From Tubulanus polymorphus (taxonomy: Eukaryota; Nemertea; Palaeonemertea; Tubulaniformes; Tubulanidae): a stretch of 64,000 nucleotides of DNA. The translations under genes were made by a program, and so were the position numbers. The stretch's first letter is position 1. Each line of letters opens with the position of its first letter. Where the stretch lies: positions 8,742,501-8,806,500 of the forward strand of contig NC_134035.1 of assembly GCF_964204645.1 (NCBI RefSeq), written 5' to 3'. This document shows positions 40,375-53,600 of the stretch, piece after piece. The notes beneath the pieces are model-generated. The model was not told the origin of the DNA. It did no database searches and was given only the letters and a program-made list of their open reading frames with translations.

Positions 40375-40641
40375 GTAAGGCCAGTGTCCAAGTATGTAGA
40401 GGTCCAAAATTGACAACTCTGCGAATATCAACAATTTCACGCTCTATATGAACAGCCCAAGTCATGGAAGAAGAGGTTTATAGAAGTCATGTTTCTAAGC
40501 TTGTCTTATGATTACTAAGATAATTTGTCATTCACTGCACAAGTTCTGATTCGGCCTTCGCGGTCGAAAAAATCATACGAAGAAAACATTATCGACTAAA
40601 GCGTTAAGATCGTAGTATTACTAAAACAATCCTCGCGACGA

Positions 40642-43600
40642 TCATTTCGGCGGATGCGGATGCATCTGCGATATCGAAGATAACTGCTGTTGTTTGATGA
40701 CTCTCAGCGGTGTTGGTAGCGCCATCGAGGCGCGCGCCGTACTCGCACGAGGAACATTAGGTGGTGGTATCAGCTCTCGTAGCTGATTCGACATTTTGAT
40801 GACTGGTTTTGTGATTTCTTTCGGCTTGCGTTTTAGTACATCCCGACTTTCGGTGACGACTCTGAAAAATAAAAATCAAAACGATTGTTCATGTCTGAGT
40901 TTGATATAAGGTTCCACTGTATTCTGCCTATCAATAAGGTATACCGGGGTCCCTTCAACTCTTTGATTCCTTAAAAACTCCTTATAAACGGAAAATGCTT
41001 TTAAAGGTGCTCGAAACTCCTTTAATTTGAGCAAAATGCCAGATAATCCTTTAAAACTCCTTCAATTTTGAGTAATAGACATTTTTAGACGTGGTACTGT
41101 AGATTACGCCTAAATCAATACAGTTAGGGCCAGGATCTTCTTTTAACTAATAGGCGGTTACCGAATTAGAAACTGGGTTTAGTAGTATCACGGGTAAGAA
41201 TTTGCTTCCAAATTACAGACCTAATTCCACATTCAAGACTTGAGTCCAAAAATCATCTCAAATCTTCAGACTGATCTTAAGCTGTTAGGTTGGCCAAAGA
41301 ACTAAGATGGTCTGAGACTGATCTTAATCTAAGCCACGACTATCAAAACGGCTCGTGACAAGCGATAAATTCCATATTATTATAGATATTTCCATACCTG
41401 AATTTTTCCCGTTTGACGGCAGCTGGACCAGAAATCGGCCGACTCTCACCGTCATCAACGATAGCGAGTTTATTAAAACTATCTATATTATCATTACTGT
41501 GACTAATTACAGCAGATCGTTGTTGTTGTTGTTGATTATCGGATGAATCGACGAGAGATGGTTCCGGTTTACGATAACGTCTCGCGCGAACATTCCCCGA
41601 TATTCCCGGCTTTTTCATTCCTGATAATGAGAAAATGTTCATTATATTCAACATCGATTCCTTTTGCTGCGGAAGTAGTGGAAAACTTTGTTATAATGAA
41701 CCAGGATACGATAACAGTCGACAGTCAGTAACCTGTCTGCGGTTTAGTCTGTGGTTTAGTTTCACGATCGGATATTTTCACTAACCACATAAGTTTACAT
41801 AAGTAAACCCATCCGATTATAAAAGCTTACCACAAATGATCAGGTAACTAACTAAACCTTAGGATGAATACCATAGTAACAATGAACTTCTTATATCGTC
41901 ACTATGTCAACTGTCCGCAGGTTAACGCTAATGAACTTTTGAGCAACTGGCTCCTGGTTATGTCAAAGTAACGACCTCAATGTTTTTATTTGCCATACAG
42001 GACTGGATTCCCCAGCAGTTAGTTAGATTTAACTCTAGAGTTGAAATTCGTTTATTCTCAATAAGTCAAATCTTAACTCAAGAACTACAGAACTGGGTCC
42101 TAGACACAAATCAGTTAATATCCAATCTTCTCAAAGTGTACTTAAACTTGTAACTGTGGAACGCGATTCGGTTTTTAAACTATCATCCAGGGGCCAGTTG
42201 CTCAAAAGATAACTGGCAGATAAATACCAAAATAACAATGAACTTTCAATTATGCCTATGTCAACTATCCACTGGTTAACTCTAACAAACTTTTGAACAA
42301 CACTGGCCCCTGATAAATTTTAAAGATAAGGTAATTAGATGAATACCTGTATCAATCTGTATATTGTTACCGTCCACATCTTCATCAGCCATTCCCAGTC
42401 GTCTTCTCTGCTCGATTTGAACCGAACTACGTAATTCATCAACATCCTCATCATCGCTGTCCTCCTCCTCCTCTTCACCGGACGATGAGCTTACCGATTC
42501 ATCATCGCTGATTCGTAGAACTTGAGGGGCTCGATCTCGTTCTCTTTGAGCTTTGAAACTGAAATATTCAGAAATGCGAAATACGATATACATTGCAGTG
42601 ATCCCGATCAACAGGTTCAGAATTTCACCCAGTCCTGAGAATGGCGGTTCGCGGAGCTCCGTATACTGCCTATTCTAAAGAGCTCGCGTGAACCACCCAC
42701 CCAGTCACGTAGTCGTTATTTTACGTCGAAATTGCCGACTGGCGCTCAGTCGGCACTTTAACCACTCAGTACTCGGCAACTACTCATCCGATTTCAATAA
42801 ATAAACTACCTACACTGTCCTTATGTTGTTATCTTTTCATTGTTTACACTCCAAAGAATATATTTGAAGTTCAAGTGGCTGGAAATTGCCTCAAGAAATA
42901 TTTTAGTACCGCTTTTGTTTTACTAAAAAACGGTTCCTCGCGAGACTCACCCGCATGAAAAAATCAATATCTTAGCAACACAACAATAGATACCGCTCTG
43001 CGCAACTCGTGGATATTTGACAAGTCATGAAAAATCGTTTCATACACAAAATACGATGACAAAATGACTAAATAAACACAACAGTAAGAACAAGAAAGAT
43101 CAGAGGTTTGCAATGATGGTTTATTTTTTGAAATCGGTTGAATGAGAGCTGAGTAGTGATGATATAATTAGAGTTGAATTAAAAAGAATTTAAAATCACC
43201 GCATATATGGCTTCCGCGACTTAGTGTCAGGGGTCGCGTTAGCGATATACCACTGACACTAAGGTTCTCAGTGAAGTTCAGAATATACTCTACATGTGAA
43301 GGCAAATAATATCCGGGTCCAGGTTTTATAGACTGTTATTAATTTTAACCCAGGGGATAACTCAATTGAAAATGAATTGAACTAGCCTCAGGGTTAAAGT
43401 TAATACCGGTCTATAAAACCAGCCCTAGGATTTGAGTTTCATAGAAGTGAGGGTAAAATAATCCCTGCGAACAAATTGAAAATTGGCAGTTATTACAATA
43501 GTTTCTCATTGTAATGGTGGATTTTTTCAAATTCTGTATACCAAGTCTTTGGTCCGGATTACTGGGCCCAGTTTCACAAAAAGGATTAATGCCTAATTAA

Positions 43601-46600
43601 GGTAAACTAAATAAATGAAGAAATTAAATCAATTTATGAGTTAAACCTTTTTGTGAAACTGGGCCCTGAATTGGAACTATTGATAGCAGCTTGAAACAAA
43701 GGTTATTTGAAATTTTTAAGCAAATCTCTAAAATCGTCCGCTACTTACATTTCATTATGTTTCTTCCATTCTTTCAGCTCATTGAATATTTCTTTCAAAT
43801 TTTCATCGTCCAGATTTTCGGTGTCGTAACTATGCTCCGGCTTGTATTTGAACTGTAATAATTGACAGCAAGTAAAATAAACTCCGTATTCATTTTCAGC
43901 AAAGTATTCAAATGATATCTATTTCGTCCATTTGAAGAAGGATCACATACTTGAGCAAACATGTTAGATCCTCCCGCTGCTGCTGCTGCTACAGGATTTT
44001 CTCTTTTACGGCGACCTCTCAGCGCTTTAGACGGATTGCCACAAACTACCTGACCCTGTGTAAGTTCACTAGTCTCGTCGACATTCAGTTCTGCTTCTCC
44101 TGGAATGTGATCGAAAAGTTACAGCTTTTCTGTTTGTGTCATGAGAAATGATCACTAAATTATGGTTCACACGGTTACACGATTCCAAAATTATTTCATA
44201 TCGGCAATTTTTGCAATTTTCCCACTCAAAAATGGGATCTTTCTAAACCATCGTATTACAGGGATGACAAAACTTTATTAGTGACTGGTTAATTTTTAGA
44301 AATATTGCTGAAGAAAGTGGACAAAGTCAAGCAAACATCCCAGAACTATGCTATGCGGAATGTGAAAAGAGTTTCCAAAATATTTCCCGGAGTAGAGAAA
44401 GATATATATCAAATTCTCATATATTTCCAAACAGGGAAATAGGTTTTATTACGCAATTCAATGAAATTGACTAGTTTTCCTGATTTCCTGATACTGTGAG
44501 AACCATGTTCACAACTAGTCGGTGATAGTTTCATTTCTCTGCTGAAGTTTAGTCGAAAGTAAGTTTGAAACTGTCAGATAAATTGCATCAACTGCAGGTT
44601 TAGGTCATTAGTCGAAGTTCCATACACAGCTATTTTATGAGAACTAGGGTAAGAAGACTAACCTGAACCAGGTCTAGCGGTAGTAGGTCTATTAGCTGAT
44701 CCGGGTCGAGCGAACGCCGAACCCGGTCGACCCGCCGCGGTCGATGGCGCGGCCGCATACAGCGACGTCTGCGGTCGTTTAACAGCCGTCTGTTTTAACG
44801 CTGAACCCGGTCGGTATCCGCCCGGAGCTCGCGTACTCGTGAATGGACGATTATTCGCCGTACCCGGGCGACTGTTCGTCGGAGTGTTCCCGACGTCGAT
44901 ACTCTCGCGAGAATCGATTAAATCTCCTTCGTCCATCAGTTCATTAATTAACGCCCAATCAGCATCGAACACCGACATCGCTTTACTGTGTTGATGAATT
45001 TCAGTGGAAAATGGTTCATCATCGAGAACCTGTAGATTGGGAAGAGCTTTCTGTACCGCTTGCCGATAATCATAGTTGGGCTGTTTTGTTAAAGAAAAGA
45101 GAATTGAATATATAAAAGAGTTGCCTTGACAAATAATACGGTAGGTTCATGAGTACTTGGGTTCTTACAGACAAAGACACGACATTCACAACAATTCTCC
45201 AATATTTTCCCGTACATTGAACCAAAATTCCCTGATTAATTGATAAGACAGTGGAGTTGGAAGTGCAGCGGCAATATTTTACTAAATGACGTTTTTTTTA
45301 ATACCATCTTTTTGAAAAAAAATTAAGTAGGTAATTCGCCGCAGCAATATGTAGAACCAGTCCTAAATCGGCATTTGGTCGCAGCAATTAAAAATTGCTT
45401 CCAACGCGCCTGTAAGATATCCTCAGTGGAAGCTCTTTTTCATCAAGAGGCTCATTGTATTCCACTCATCATCAGCAAGAAAAACAAGATATCAAGATTC
45501 AAAGACCATGACTTTGCCCTGATATTCAAGAAAAGAGTCAGAATTCGCAGATTTTTCCTGGTCCCTGAGAGAACCCTGTTAAACTTTATGAGAAATCAGG
45601 AAGGCGGTCGACAATTCAATAAAACTCTTTTTCTAAAAAATCGTTACAATATATATACGCAATTTTTTTGCTTATCTCATCGGTTTATATTTCTAACAAA
45701 GACTAGAGTGACCTCAAACACAATACAGCTTGAAATCGTTTAAAATGTTCTCTATTGTGACATGCTACTTACATCTGCTCTGTCCGGGGAAGGTGTGACA
45801 CATATTGGATTTCCGTCGAGTGTAAGATTAGTCAAACTACCGACCATAGCTAGAAACTCGACCTGTGAAAATTCTTCCACGTTATTGCTGAAATATGATG
45901 AGAATATTACTGAATAATTGCGATTCTTGATTACACTTGTTCAATTGAAATCCACAGAACGCGGGGCAGATCCCGGGGGACTTGTGAAACTTGTGCAAGT
46001 CCATCAAATTTTTGCATGAAAACAGGGGCAGATCCACGGGGAACTTGTGAAACTTGTACACATCCATCAAATTTTTGCATGCCCTTTTTCATTGTGTCAG
46101 CCAATAAAAATTTGGTGCATTCAGTGTGGGAGTATGTTTCATATAGCCTTCTTGGACATCAAAGTGCCCATTTGAGAGATGTGACAAGTTCAGTTCCTGC
46201 TTTATATAGGTTTTTTGCTTTCCTGCTTTTTACTAGCGGGGATAAAAATTGTCACCATAGAACAGCTGGAGGTATACATACTAAGAGCTCAGTGCAGAAG
46301 TGATCTGATATTGCCTTTTTGGACATCAAAGTGCCCTTTTTGTATGTGATTCTTCACAATTCGCCCCTGCAGAAATGAATTTGATGAACTCACCCTTCCA
46401 AGTCGAGTATTTTGATATGTTCTAACATGCTGATTGGACTTAAATCTGATATTTCGTTATAAGCAAGATACAGTTCGCGTAGACTATACATCGAGGATAA
46501 GCCGTCTAATTCCTGCAGGGCACACCGTGCCATCCATAACACCTTCAAATTATCCAAACAGGAGCCTAGGTCTCTGAAATAACAATACCATTGATTTTGA

Positions 46601-48258
46601 AAATTACAACTTCATAACCAACCAAAGAAAAATTTAATTTCAGAAGTCTCTACACTGCATCTTATGCATATTGTTAATTTGCTTTCTGTATCCACACCCT
46701 GTAGACAATGGACAATCGCCATCTTTGCAAAACTGGGGCCAGTTGCTCAAAAGTTGGTTAGAGTTAACCAGTGGATAGTTGACATGGTGACAATTAAAAG
46801 TTTATTGTTACTATGGTATCTATCCACTGGTTATCTTTAACCAACTTTTGAGCAACTGGGCCCTGATTGTCAAGACTTCTATCAGGACTCATTCTTCTAT
46901 TTGAAAATGAATTAGTCTTAATCACTATTTTATCAGGATACAATTCAAATGGCAACAATTGTCTGACAGGGTACCACCGGGTTTCAGATAGCGGATTCTG
47001 AACTATTCCAAAAATAAAAATGCTTAAACGTACCTGACACTAGCGATTATACTATTAGACACTTTCAGCTGTACTAGATTTGTCAGCAAAGCACCGAAAT
47101 TACCCAAACTAGTTTCACTAGTGTCGACTTTCATTTCTAGATATTTCACTTGATCGAGATCATCAACACCGGTTAATGCTCTCTGAAAACATTTAAACAG
47201 ATATTCAATACACGACAAAACCATATCCCTATAGATCAGTTATTCCCTGGACCCAGTTCCGCAGTTGTGAGTTAGAGTTAACTCTGAGTTAGTATTAGTT
47301 CATTTTCAATGAGTTAAATCAGAGTCAAATGTTTACTCAGAACTGTGGAACTGGACCCAGTTACATTTCTGAATTAAATTTGACTCAGGAGTTAAAACAT
47401 TGAAAAGGAACTAACTTTAACTCAGAGTTAACTCTAGTCTAGTATCTAGCCGTTGTTTCTCAGACATTAGTTAGTAGTTGTAGGGGACCGTAACAACGTC
47501 TGGTATTCAGACTAAGTTAACTCTAACTCACAACTGTGGAACCGGCCCTGGACCCAAGATATTAAGAGTTTGAAAGGAGAAAATTGCTTCAAGGAAGTAT
47601 CCCAATTGCTGCACTCCTCCTCCTAAATCAGTACTATTTATCTCGGTAAACTACAAATAAGTTGGTGGTTTTATGAGCAAATTTTATCGTCAACAATAAC
47701 TAAACTCAGTTTCTTATTTGGTAACTGACAAATTGGGTAAAAAAATCCTGGTTCCAACTGTACTGATTTAGGTGTAGTTCACTGTTGTACGGCTTTGAAA
47801 GTATCTAATTGTCTATTTCTCAAAATTGAAGGAGTTTCTGACATTTTGCACAAATTAAAGAAATTTCAAGCAGCTTTAAAAGCATTTTCTGTATAGAAGT
47901 TAAGAAATCAATGATTCGTAGGGACCCTGTATATCTCAATGATGACGGGTTTATGAAGGAATACGAACCAGTTTTCGAGGTGACAGGTATTCCTCGAGCA
48001 GAATATCCGTATCTTCTAAAGTAATCGGTTCTGGATTAACGTGCGAGTCTTCAAAACTACGGATCTGAACGCCCCGAGCGAGGGCACTCTGTGGCCTCTC
48101 CATCACGTCATTCACTATACACGTAGGCAGACTGCTGCTGAAATAGAGACCGATTGATTAATGCATGGATGAAACCAGAAAAACTTTTATTACATTTGTA
48201 CGATATCTCATTTTTTTTACCTGTAGTTCTGAACAGAATATTCTTGCGCCAAAGCCAT
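40642..48258 (-). CDS. LRRC56: Leucine-rich repeat-containing protein 56 (dynein arm transport, ciliary)
   Basis: Eleven exons (minus): 48258-48221, 48137-47969, 47182-47034, 46573-46394, 45887-45773, 45080-44663, 44099-43951, 43852-43749, 42558-42347, 41620-41398, 40861-40642; phases agree (658 residues). The conserved core matches vertebrate LRRC56: EEYLSPRKL, RALTGVDDLDQVKYLEMKVD, SLGNFGALLTNLVQLKVS, then four to five LRRs (LKVLWMARCAL, LRELYLAYNEI, IKILDLEGNN, LTNLTLDGNPIC), and YRQAVQKALPNLQVLDDEP. LRRC56 (ODA8 in algae) helps intraflagellar transport load outer dynein arms, and works with IFT proteins in cytoplasm and cilium. The C-terminal half is low complexity: a Pro/Arg/Ser stretch with repeated RPGSA/RPGTA, an Ala run, an acidic run (SGEEEEEDSDDED) and a Gln run. 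Several introns hold palindromic repeats. Confidence 0.93.
40915..41200 (+). repeat. Dispersed repeat with AACTCCTTTAATTTGAG core (three copies in window)
   Basis: Shared blocks: ttgattcctt, aaaactcctta, gaaactcctttaatttgag and caattttgag, followed by a ttaggygtag-type tail. Other copies lie at 57195-57510 (same orientation) and about 47590-47930 (opposite). All three are in introns. The class of element is unknown. Confidence 0.65.
42189..42314. repeat. Palindromic MITE, GGGCCAGTTGCTCAAAAG family
   Basis: Ends ggggccagttgctcaaaag and ttttgaacaacactggcccc. The inner right arm is gtcaactatccactggttaac. Intron of LRRC56. Confidence 0.8.
43218..43262. repeat. Small hairpin, CTTAGTGTCAG arms
   Basis: gacttagtgtcag and ctgacactaagg flank a short centre. 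A related hairpin is at 48884-48916 upstream of LRRC56. Confidence 0.6.
43314..43431. repeat. Palindromic MITE, same family as 2782-2892
   Basis: Inverted aggttttatagactgttatt and ggtctataaaaccagccct ends, with a central aattgaaaatgaattgaac. Intron of LRRC56. Confidence 0.8.
43566..43672. repeat. Palindromic MITE, GGGCCCAGTTTCACAAAAAGG family
   Basis: Ends gggcccagtttcacaaaaag and cctttttgtgaaactgggcc are a near-perfect inverted pair of about 25 bp, with inner ggattaa/ttaaacc. Degenerate relatives lie near 27908-28010 and 55560-55660. Intron of LRRC56. Confidence 0.85.
45961..46371. repeat. Tandem duplicated 60-bp block within a larger repeat
   Basis: 45961-46020 and 46023-46083 share gggcagatcc, cttgtgaaacttgt and catcaaatttttgcatg. 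Downstream, tcaaagtgccc occurs twice (46160, 46328), and the region ends with ttcgcccctgcag, partly complementary to the aggggcagatcc start. It may be a nested hAT-like element. Intron of LRRC56. Confidence 0.5.
46734..46866. repeat. Palindromic MITE, GGGCCAGTTGCTCAAAAG family (best copy)
   Basis: Near-perfect inverted arms: ggggccagttgctcaaaag / cttttgagcaactgggccc, then ggttagagttaaccagtgga / tccactggttatctttaacc. The centre is a short loop. Intron of LRRC56. Confidence 0.88.
47249..47555. repeat. Two adjacent palindromic MITEs, CCAGTTCCACAGTTGTGAGTTA family
   Basis: The first is 47249-47361 (ggacccagttccgcagttgt ... aactgtggaactggaccc). The second starts inside its right end and closes with cacaactgtggaaccggccc at about 47548. 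Rich in GAGTTA/TAACTC. Confidence 0.8.
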
Positions 48259-50671
48259 CGAAACTGAGGGGCAAAATATGTTGTTTTGATTCAACTTCTA
48301 CTTGATTTACAGGTTTGGAGCAACCTGATGCCGTGAGCTAGCCCGGGAAAAAGTCAAGTGAATGAATCTAACTTCTTCCGTATTGTTTTTACTGAAATAT
48401 AAAAATCAGGTGAACTGAGTACTTTTCAATGCCACCATTGATCTTTATAATTCAGGAGACAATGCATACAAATAGGGAATAATATCGGATAGTTGCAAAG
48501 TTCTACATGGATACGACCAAGATCGATACAATCAATATACTGAATTGGAATTGACAAAAGTGCAGACGCATACTTGATGAATTACGTTAGATTTACCGGT
48601 ATTCGCCTTTAAATGAGTTTCTCAAACGCGTGACAATAAACTACGAACGCCGGGAGTCTGTTTCTACCATTGTTCAAGGGGAAAAATCGTTGTTAATCAC
48701 GCAAAAGACACAGATGTTTGGATAGCAACGGGAAAAGCGTCCCCAACGTCCGCCATATTGCATTCTTTTTACTCATACACTTGCCAGTGCCTGTCCTGTC
48801 CAGTCTGCGTCCGAACCGTCGGGCACGTCCGGTCTGCATCCGAACGGGCGACCAGCCTGTCACGAGTGTGGTTCACCAAGAATCTTAGTGTCTGATGTAC
48901 CACAGACACTAAGATGCGAACGACATTTTCTCGATACTTTTAGATCACTGCAGCTTTAAACCACCAGAAATCCAGTTTCACTAAACCGATTGTGAAAAAT
49001 AAACTATCGTTACAAACCTCATACATTCAGTTTTCTTATTATTATATTCATTTGGAGGTTCATTCATCATAGTCCGTGCTTGATGCGATATAAATACAGA
49101 AATAGCAAAAATGACACCATTTTTTCACTTTGAAACTAGGCATTGTAACACTGTAGTTCGTTAGCAACAAGACAACTTGAGCGATGCGTGTCTCATCGCT
49201 AAACAGCGCATCATTTTTGTATCTTAAATTTAATCGTACTAAAATCAGATTTATCGTCAAAATGTTATAATGAACAAACGTAAGACATCATAAGGTTAGT
49301 GTAGATAGTTTATTCATCAAAATCGGTTGTTTATTTGCTGAGATATCGCAGTTTGAACACGGACAAAAAAGCCGACCAAATTCTGGTCGGCAACTGTACA
49401 GCGAATTTGAATGCACGCGTCTGGGTGGTTGGTTACACTAGGATCGTAGAGCGACGGAGATCACTGGTGGAGACAACCGCTGCCAGTGCTGGGTGAAGAG
49501 TGTGGGGGTCGTCGGTCAGCTTTTTAACAAGATTTGAAATTGTTTTATTATGTCAAAATACCATGTTTGATTATATTTCATATATTCCCTAGAGAACCCA
49601 ATCTGTAAAGACTAAAAACCAGTAGAATGCAGACTGGCCTCCAAAACTTGTTATTGGAAGAGGCTAAAGAATGAAATAAAATGAAAAAGGATTATATAGA
49701 CCGATTTTATTTTATCACTAGCTGCTAATGACAGCCATGGTTATCAGAAAATAAACCCGACAGTACCGATAAAAAATCTCCCTCGAACCGGATTTGAACC
49801 AGTGACCTAAGGATGACAGCTCGCAATGCCTCTACAGTCCTCCGCTCTACCAACTGAGCTATCGAGGGATGTTACGGGGCGAGCGAATTAAACACAATAT
49901 GAACATATTCTAAACTACATTGGAGTTTGTCGTACTTTAAAAACAGTATCGACTAATCTTAATTCTGACTTTGTCGGGAGACTAATATTGCCGAGAGTTA
50001 ACATTTATAATTCAACGTCATTATATTGTCAGTTAATCAGGAAATGATCTATGATGATCGATGACGTCATTATTTGATTTTAGGGTTAAATTTCGTTCTC
50101 GTGAAGTAGGTATAATCGAATACAAATGAATATCATTATATCTGATCCTTAAATCTACAAAGTAATGATTACAAGTTTAATTCTCTAACATCGAAGAAAA
50201 GTGATATCGGGCTTCCCCTAGACTGAAACCACGTGAAAAAATCCCACGAACGGCGTATATCATGTATAGATTGCGCAGAGCTTGCTGTATCGAGTCCTGA
50301 CACTTTACCCGACCGCGCGGACTGGTCCCATACCGTCGTGATAAAAGTACAAACCCAAAAATATGAAAATACGAAATGTCGTGTATTAAAGATCAATTAA
50401 TAGCATTCAAACGTATAATTTACATAGAATAACGTACTTTAAAAAGCTATCATTAGGAGAAAAATTAACTCTTCTTATGAAATTATTTCATAAAAGTCAG
50501 AAAATTCGAGTTGAACTCAGCTCATCGGTTCAGTGCTGTTGAGCATTTTAGTAAGGCGGCTTTAGTGCGACTTATGGTGTGGTGATGTCAGGCGCCGAGT
50601 CTTGAACGTCATGAGCGTACACATTCCGCAGAAGCTACTATATACCAACTGAACGTTGTTGCTGTTGAAGG
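48259..50671. other. Divergent LRRC56/caprin-1 promoter spacer with tRNA gene
   Basis: Apart from tRNA-Tyr (49779-49868), no gene was recognised. A hairpin with cttagtgtctg / cagacactaag arms lies at 48884-48916. A GCCATATTG motif near 48750 may be promoter-related. No convincing TATA box was found for either neighbour. Confidence 0.5.
49779..49868 (-). tRNA. tRNA-Tyr (anticodon GTA) with 17-base intron
   Basis: Minus strand. The acceptor stem CCCTCGA pairs with TCGAGGG plus discriminator A. The D arm is AGCTCAGTTGGTAGAGC, which also holds box A. The anticodon arm is GGAGGACTGTAG with GTA anticodon. A 17-base intron (aggcattgcgagctgtc) follows one base after the anticodon. ATCCTT closes the stem, then AGGTC and T arm ACTGGTTCAAATCCGGT (box B). 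Exons total 73 bases. Eukaryotic tRNA-Tyr genes usually carry an intron at exactly this place. Confidence 0.97.
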
Positions 50672-53600
50672 ATGCCCTCCGCCTCTGCAAAAGCCGATAA
50701 ACCGGCGTCGGGAGACGTTACCGACCCGAACAAACAGTTTCTCGTCACCATCGACAAAAAGATCAGAAACTTAGAGAAGAAGAAGGTATGTTTAATGGCG
50801 TTTCACGTCGTATTATCGGCTTTTTAACGTCGAAAATTTCACCCCTTTTCTTTGATCAATCTCAATTCAAATTATCTTTAATCTATCTTGGGGTAGACCT
50901 ACTATGTAAAGTGCTTTCGTTACTCAGTCGTCGACCTTGCTCGTGGTGAATTTTGATCCATGTATTAAGTTATCTGTAGATTATCAGATATTTTAACACA
51001 ACAAATAAATGTAGTTATGATGGCAGTATTATTGTGTTTCGAGGCGAGGGAGGAGGGCGGGTGCCATGTGATAAGAATATTTGCCTGACTCTTCAACCAC
51101 AATGGATGACTATGGCCCTTTATTATTGTGCTCTTCCGGAAGATAGAATAGTCTTCTCGGTAGTCTTTCTGCCGTCACTGACACTTGAGATACGGATGAG
51201 TTTGAAGAAACTTCCTGATCGCGGCGATCAAAAGATAAAGTAGAGATGATTCCTGTTTTGGAAGAGCACAATTTAAAAAAGCCTAAGTAATTACAGTAAT
51301 TCTCGCCTCATTCTAACAAACTCAAACCGGCAAAATTGGTCTGAGTTAAGGTTAGAAATTCAGAAGTATGATTTGGTTTTTGTCTGAGTAGTCAAAGGTC
51401 CAATTTGGCTGAGTAAGGCGAGGTTTACTATAGTCAGATATTTGTTTGTTTCATTTCTGGAATTCCGTTCTTTCAATTGCAGACAAAACTTGATTCGATA
51501 AAAGAAAAGGTGAACCAAGGTGCGACCTTGAACGCTGATCAAGAGGATGCAATCAGCAAATACGACGGAGTCGCCCTTAATTTGGACTTTCTGCGCGACC
51601 TACACAAGCAATATGTTCAATTTCTGACGGACGTAAGTTCAGAGTTAGACGGAGTGTATAACAGCGTTCCTACTAGCTCAGCTAGCGGGAATATTCCCTT
51701 TGGCTCAGCGGTAGAGCGTCTGCCTTGGACGCCAGGCATCGAGAGTTCGAATATCGGGAAGGACAGATATTTCTTCCTGTTACATTTGGGGGCTTGTCCG
51801 TCTCCAAATGTAACAGGAAGAAATATCTGTCCTTCCCGAGATTCGAACTGTCGATGCCTAGTGTCGAGGAACCTGAGTTAATTTGGTTTCGTCAAATATG
51901 AAATTCATTCAGTTAGGCCTATGAGGAGTCCAGACGAAACATATTTTACGATTCGGGCCGTGGGTGAGATCGGCCTGGAAAACCTGGAAAATTCAGGGAA
52001 CCAGTAATATCTAGAAAAACTCTGGACCCAGTTCCACAGTTGTGAGTTAGGGTTAACGCTGACTTAGAATTAGTTAACTCAAGAGTCAGATGTAACACAG
52101 AACTGTGGAACTGGGTCCTGGTGAAGTTGACAAATTTTGTATTAAGAAAAACCTGGAAAACTTTGGGAATTGGTTCACGCATACTAGAATCATTTTCAAC
52201 GTTGATAAGTTTTTTTGAATTTGTTTTCAGTTGGAAAAGGAACAGAAACGTGCCAAAAAACGAGAGAGACAAGAACAAAGAGCCGAAGAGCAACGACGTC
52301 TGCAGGAGGTTCTATTCATACAGAATATGCTGGACGCGATGGGTTCCGAGACGGCTCGCGAAGATTTCACTAACGGCTCCAACAACGCCGTGGTATGTCG
52401 CCGATACGCCGTTTATTAAAATATGAAATATATCTACCTTGAAAACGAATGGGATTGGAATTGTACGTTTTCTATTTCAGAAATTGACCGAGGAACAGTT
52501 GGATAGTTTGGACGAGTTGTATAAACTTGTTAGTCCATCGCGAGAAGACAATGATAAGTATGTATCATACATTGAAATAGGTTTAATCGTTTTACTCCAT
52601 TCATTATATCGTTCTTTCTCTTCCGCTAAACAAGCTGCTCTTGTCTCAATCATAAATCATGATTGTGGAATCATGAGAAAAGTCGTATTTTAAAACTGAT
52701 TTCGTAGTAGTAAGTGGCAAAAAGAATTTCCAGATCCACAGCTTGGATTTGAAATTTACTTGGGGTCGAACTCAGTTCATTTTCAAACTCATTTATTTTG
52801 ACTCCTGGTCCTTTTTACCCTGAGTCCAGTTGGCAACTGTTGTACAGTCGTGACTTGACTTAAAAGTCTGTAAGTGGTCTTAATTCTTAAAGGATTGTTG
52901 CTAGGTTGGCTATAGAACCCTATAGTCCGAGACTGGTGTGAAAGCAATGACTGTGTAACTATAACGCATAGTTTTATAAGTAAAGTAATTTTAATCGGTT
53001 TGAATTGTGATTGTAGGGACATCAACGAACAGTTCGCGTCGTGCTCCGAACATTTGATGAATCTTGTCGACGGTAAAGAGAAAGAAATTCTCGGCACGAC
53101 GTACAGCGCGTTGCGCGCGTTACTGACGACGATTTCCGAGAGCGGGTATTTCAACGCGCCCGATGACGTCGCGGCCGCCGAACCGGAGATGACGACCGCG
53201 ACGGAACCGGTCGAAGAACCGACGAGCGTTACGGAAACTACCCCCGATACCGACGATAAACCCCACGATCAAAACGGTGTTCTGGGTGTTGCAGGTGAGC
53301 AGCGTCCCTTCACTCGTAAACTGGAATGAAATCAAATTTTGACTATAACCGGGTCCCTATGATGATCTCTAGGGAGCCTGTGTAATTAGGCTGATTTTGA
53401 TAAGTCTCTACCTATTCCGCAATTCTCCTTTGGTGCATTTATTTCGACCAGAATACGTTCTACCTAATCCAGAATATAGCTTAATCTGTGAATCTGAAAG
53501 AAATGGCCAGTATCTTGAGTTGTAACCCGGAAAAAAAAATGGGAGGTTCATCAACTGTCGTCATGCTATCTGACTCGATGTATTTGTATTTGAAGAGACA

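Larger units (their letters stand above)
39227..40641. other. Convergent spacer between RPSA and LRRC56
   Basis: No gene was recognised. It holds RPSA and LRRC56 3' ends and two Tc1/pogo-type inverted-repeat pieces: an incomplete one near 39477-39545 and a complete one at 40206-40374. Confidence 0.6.

Noticed and set aside
45375-45743. 122-codon plus-strand open frame inside an LRRC56 intron
   Set aside because: No domain signal and biased composition; the codon at its start is not part of any spliced gene.
48715-48735. Possible RFX X-box upstream of the ciliary gene LRRC56
   Set aside because: Only one half-site (GTTGCT) fits; the second half does not match the RRNRAC rule.
51477-51881. 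134-codon open frame extending past caprin-1 exon 2
   Set aside because: Only 51483-51632 is coding; the remainder reads through the donor into the tRNA-like hairpin.
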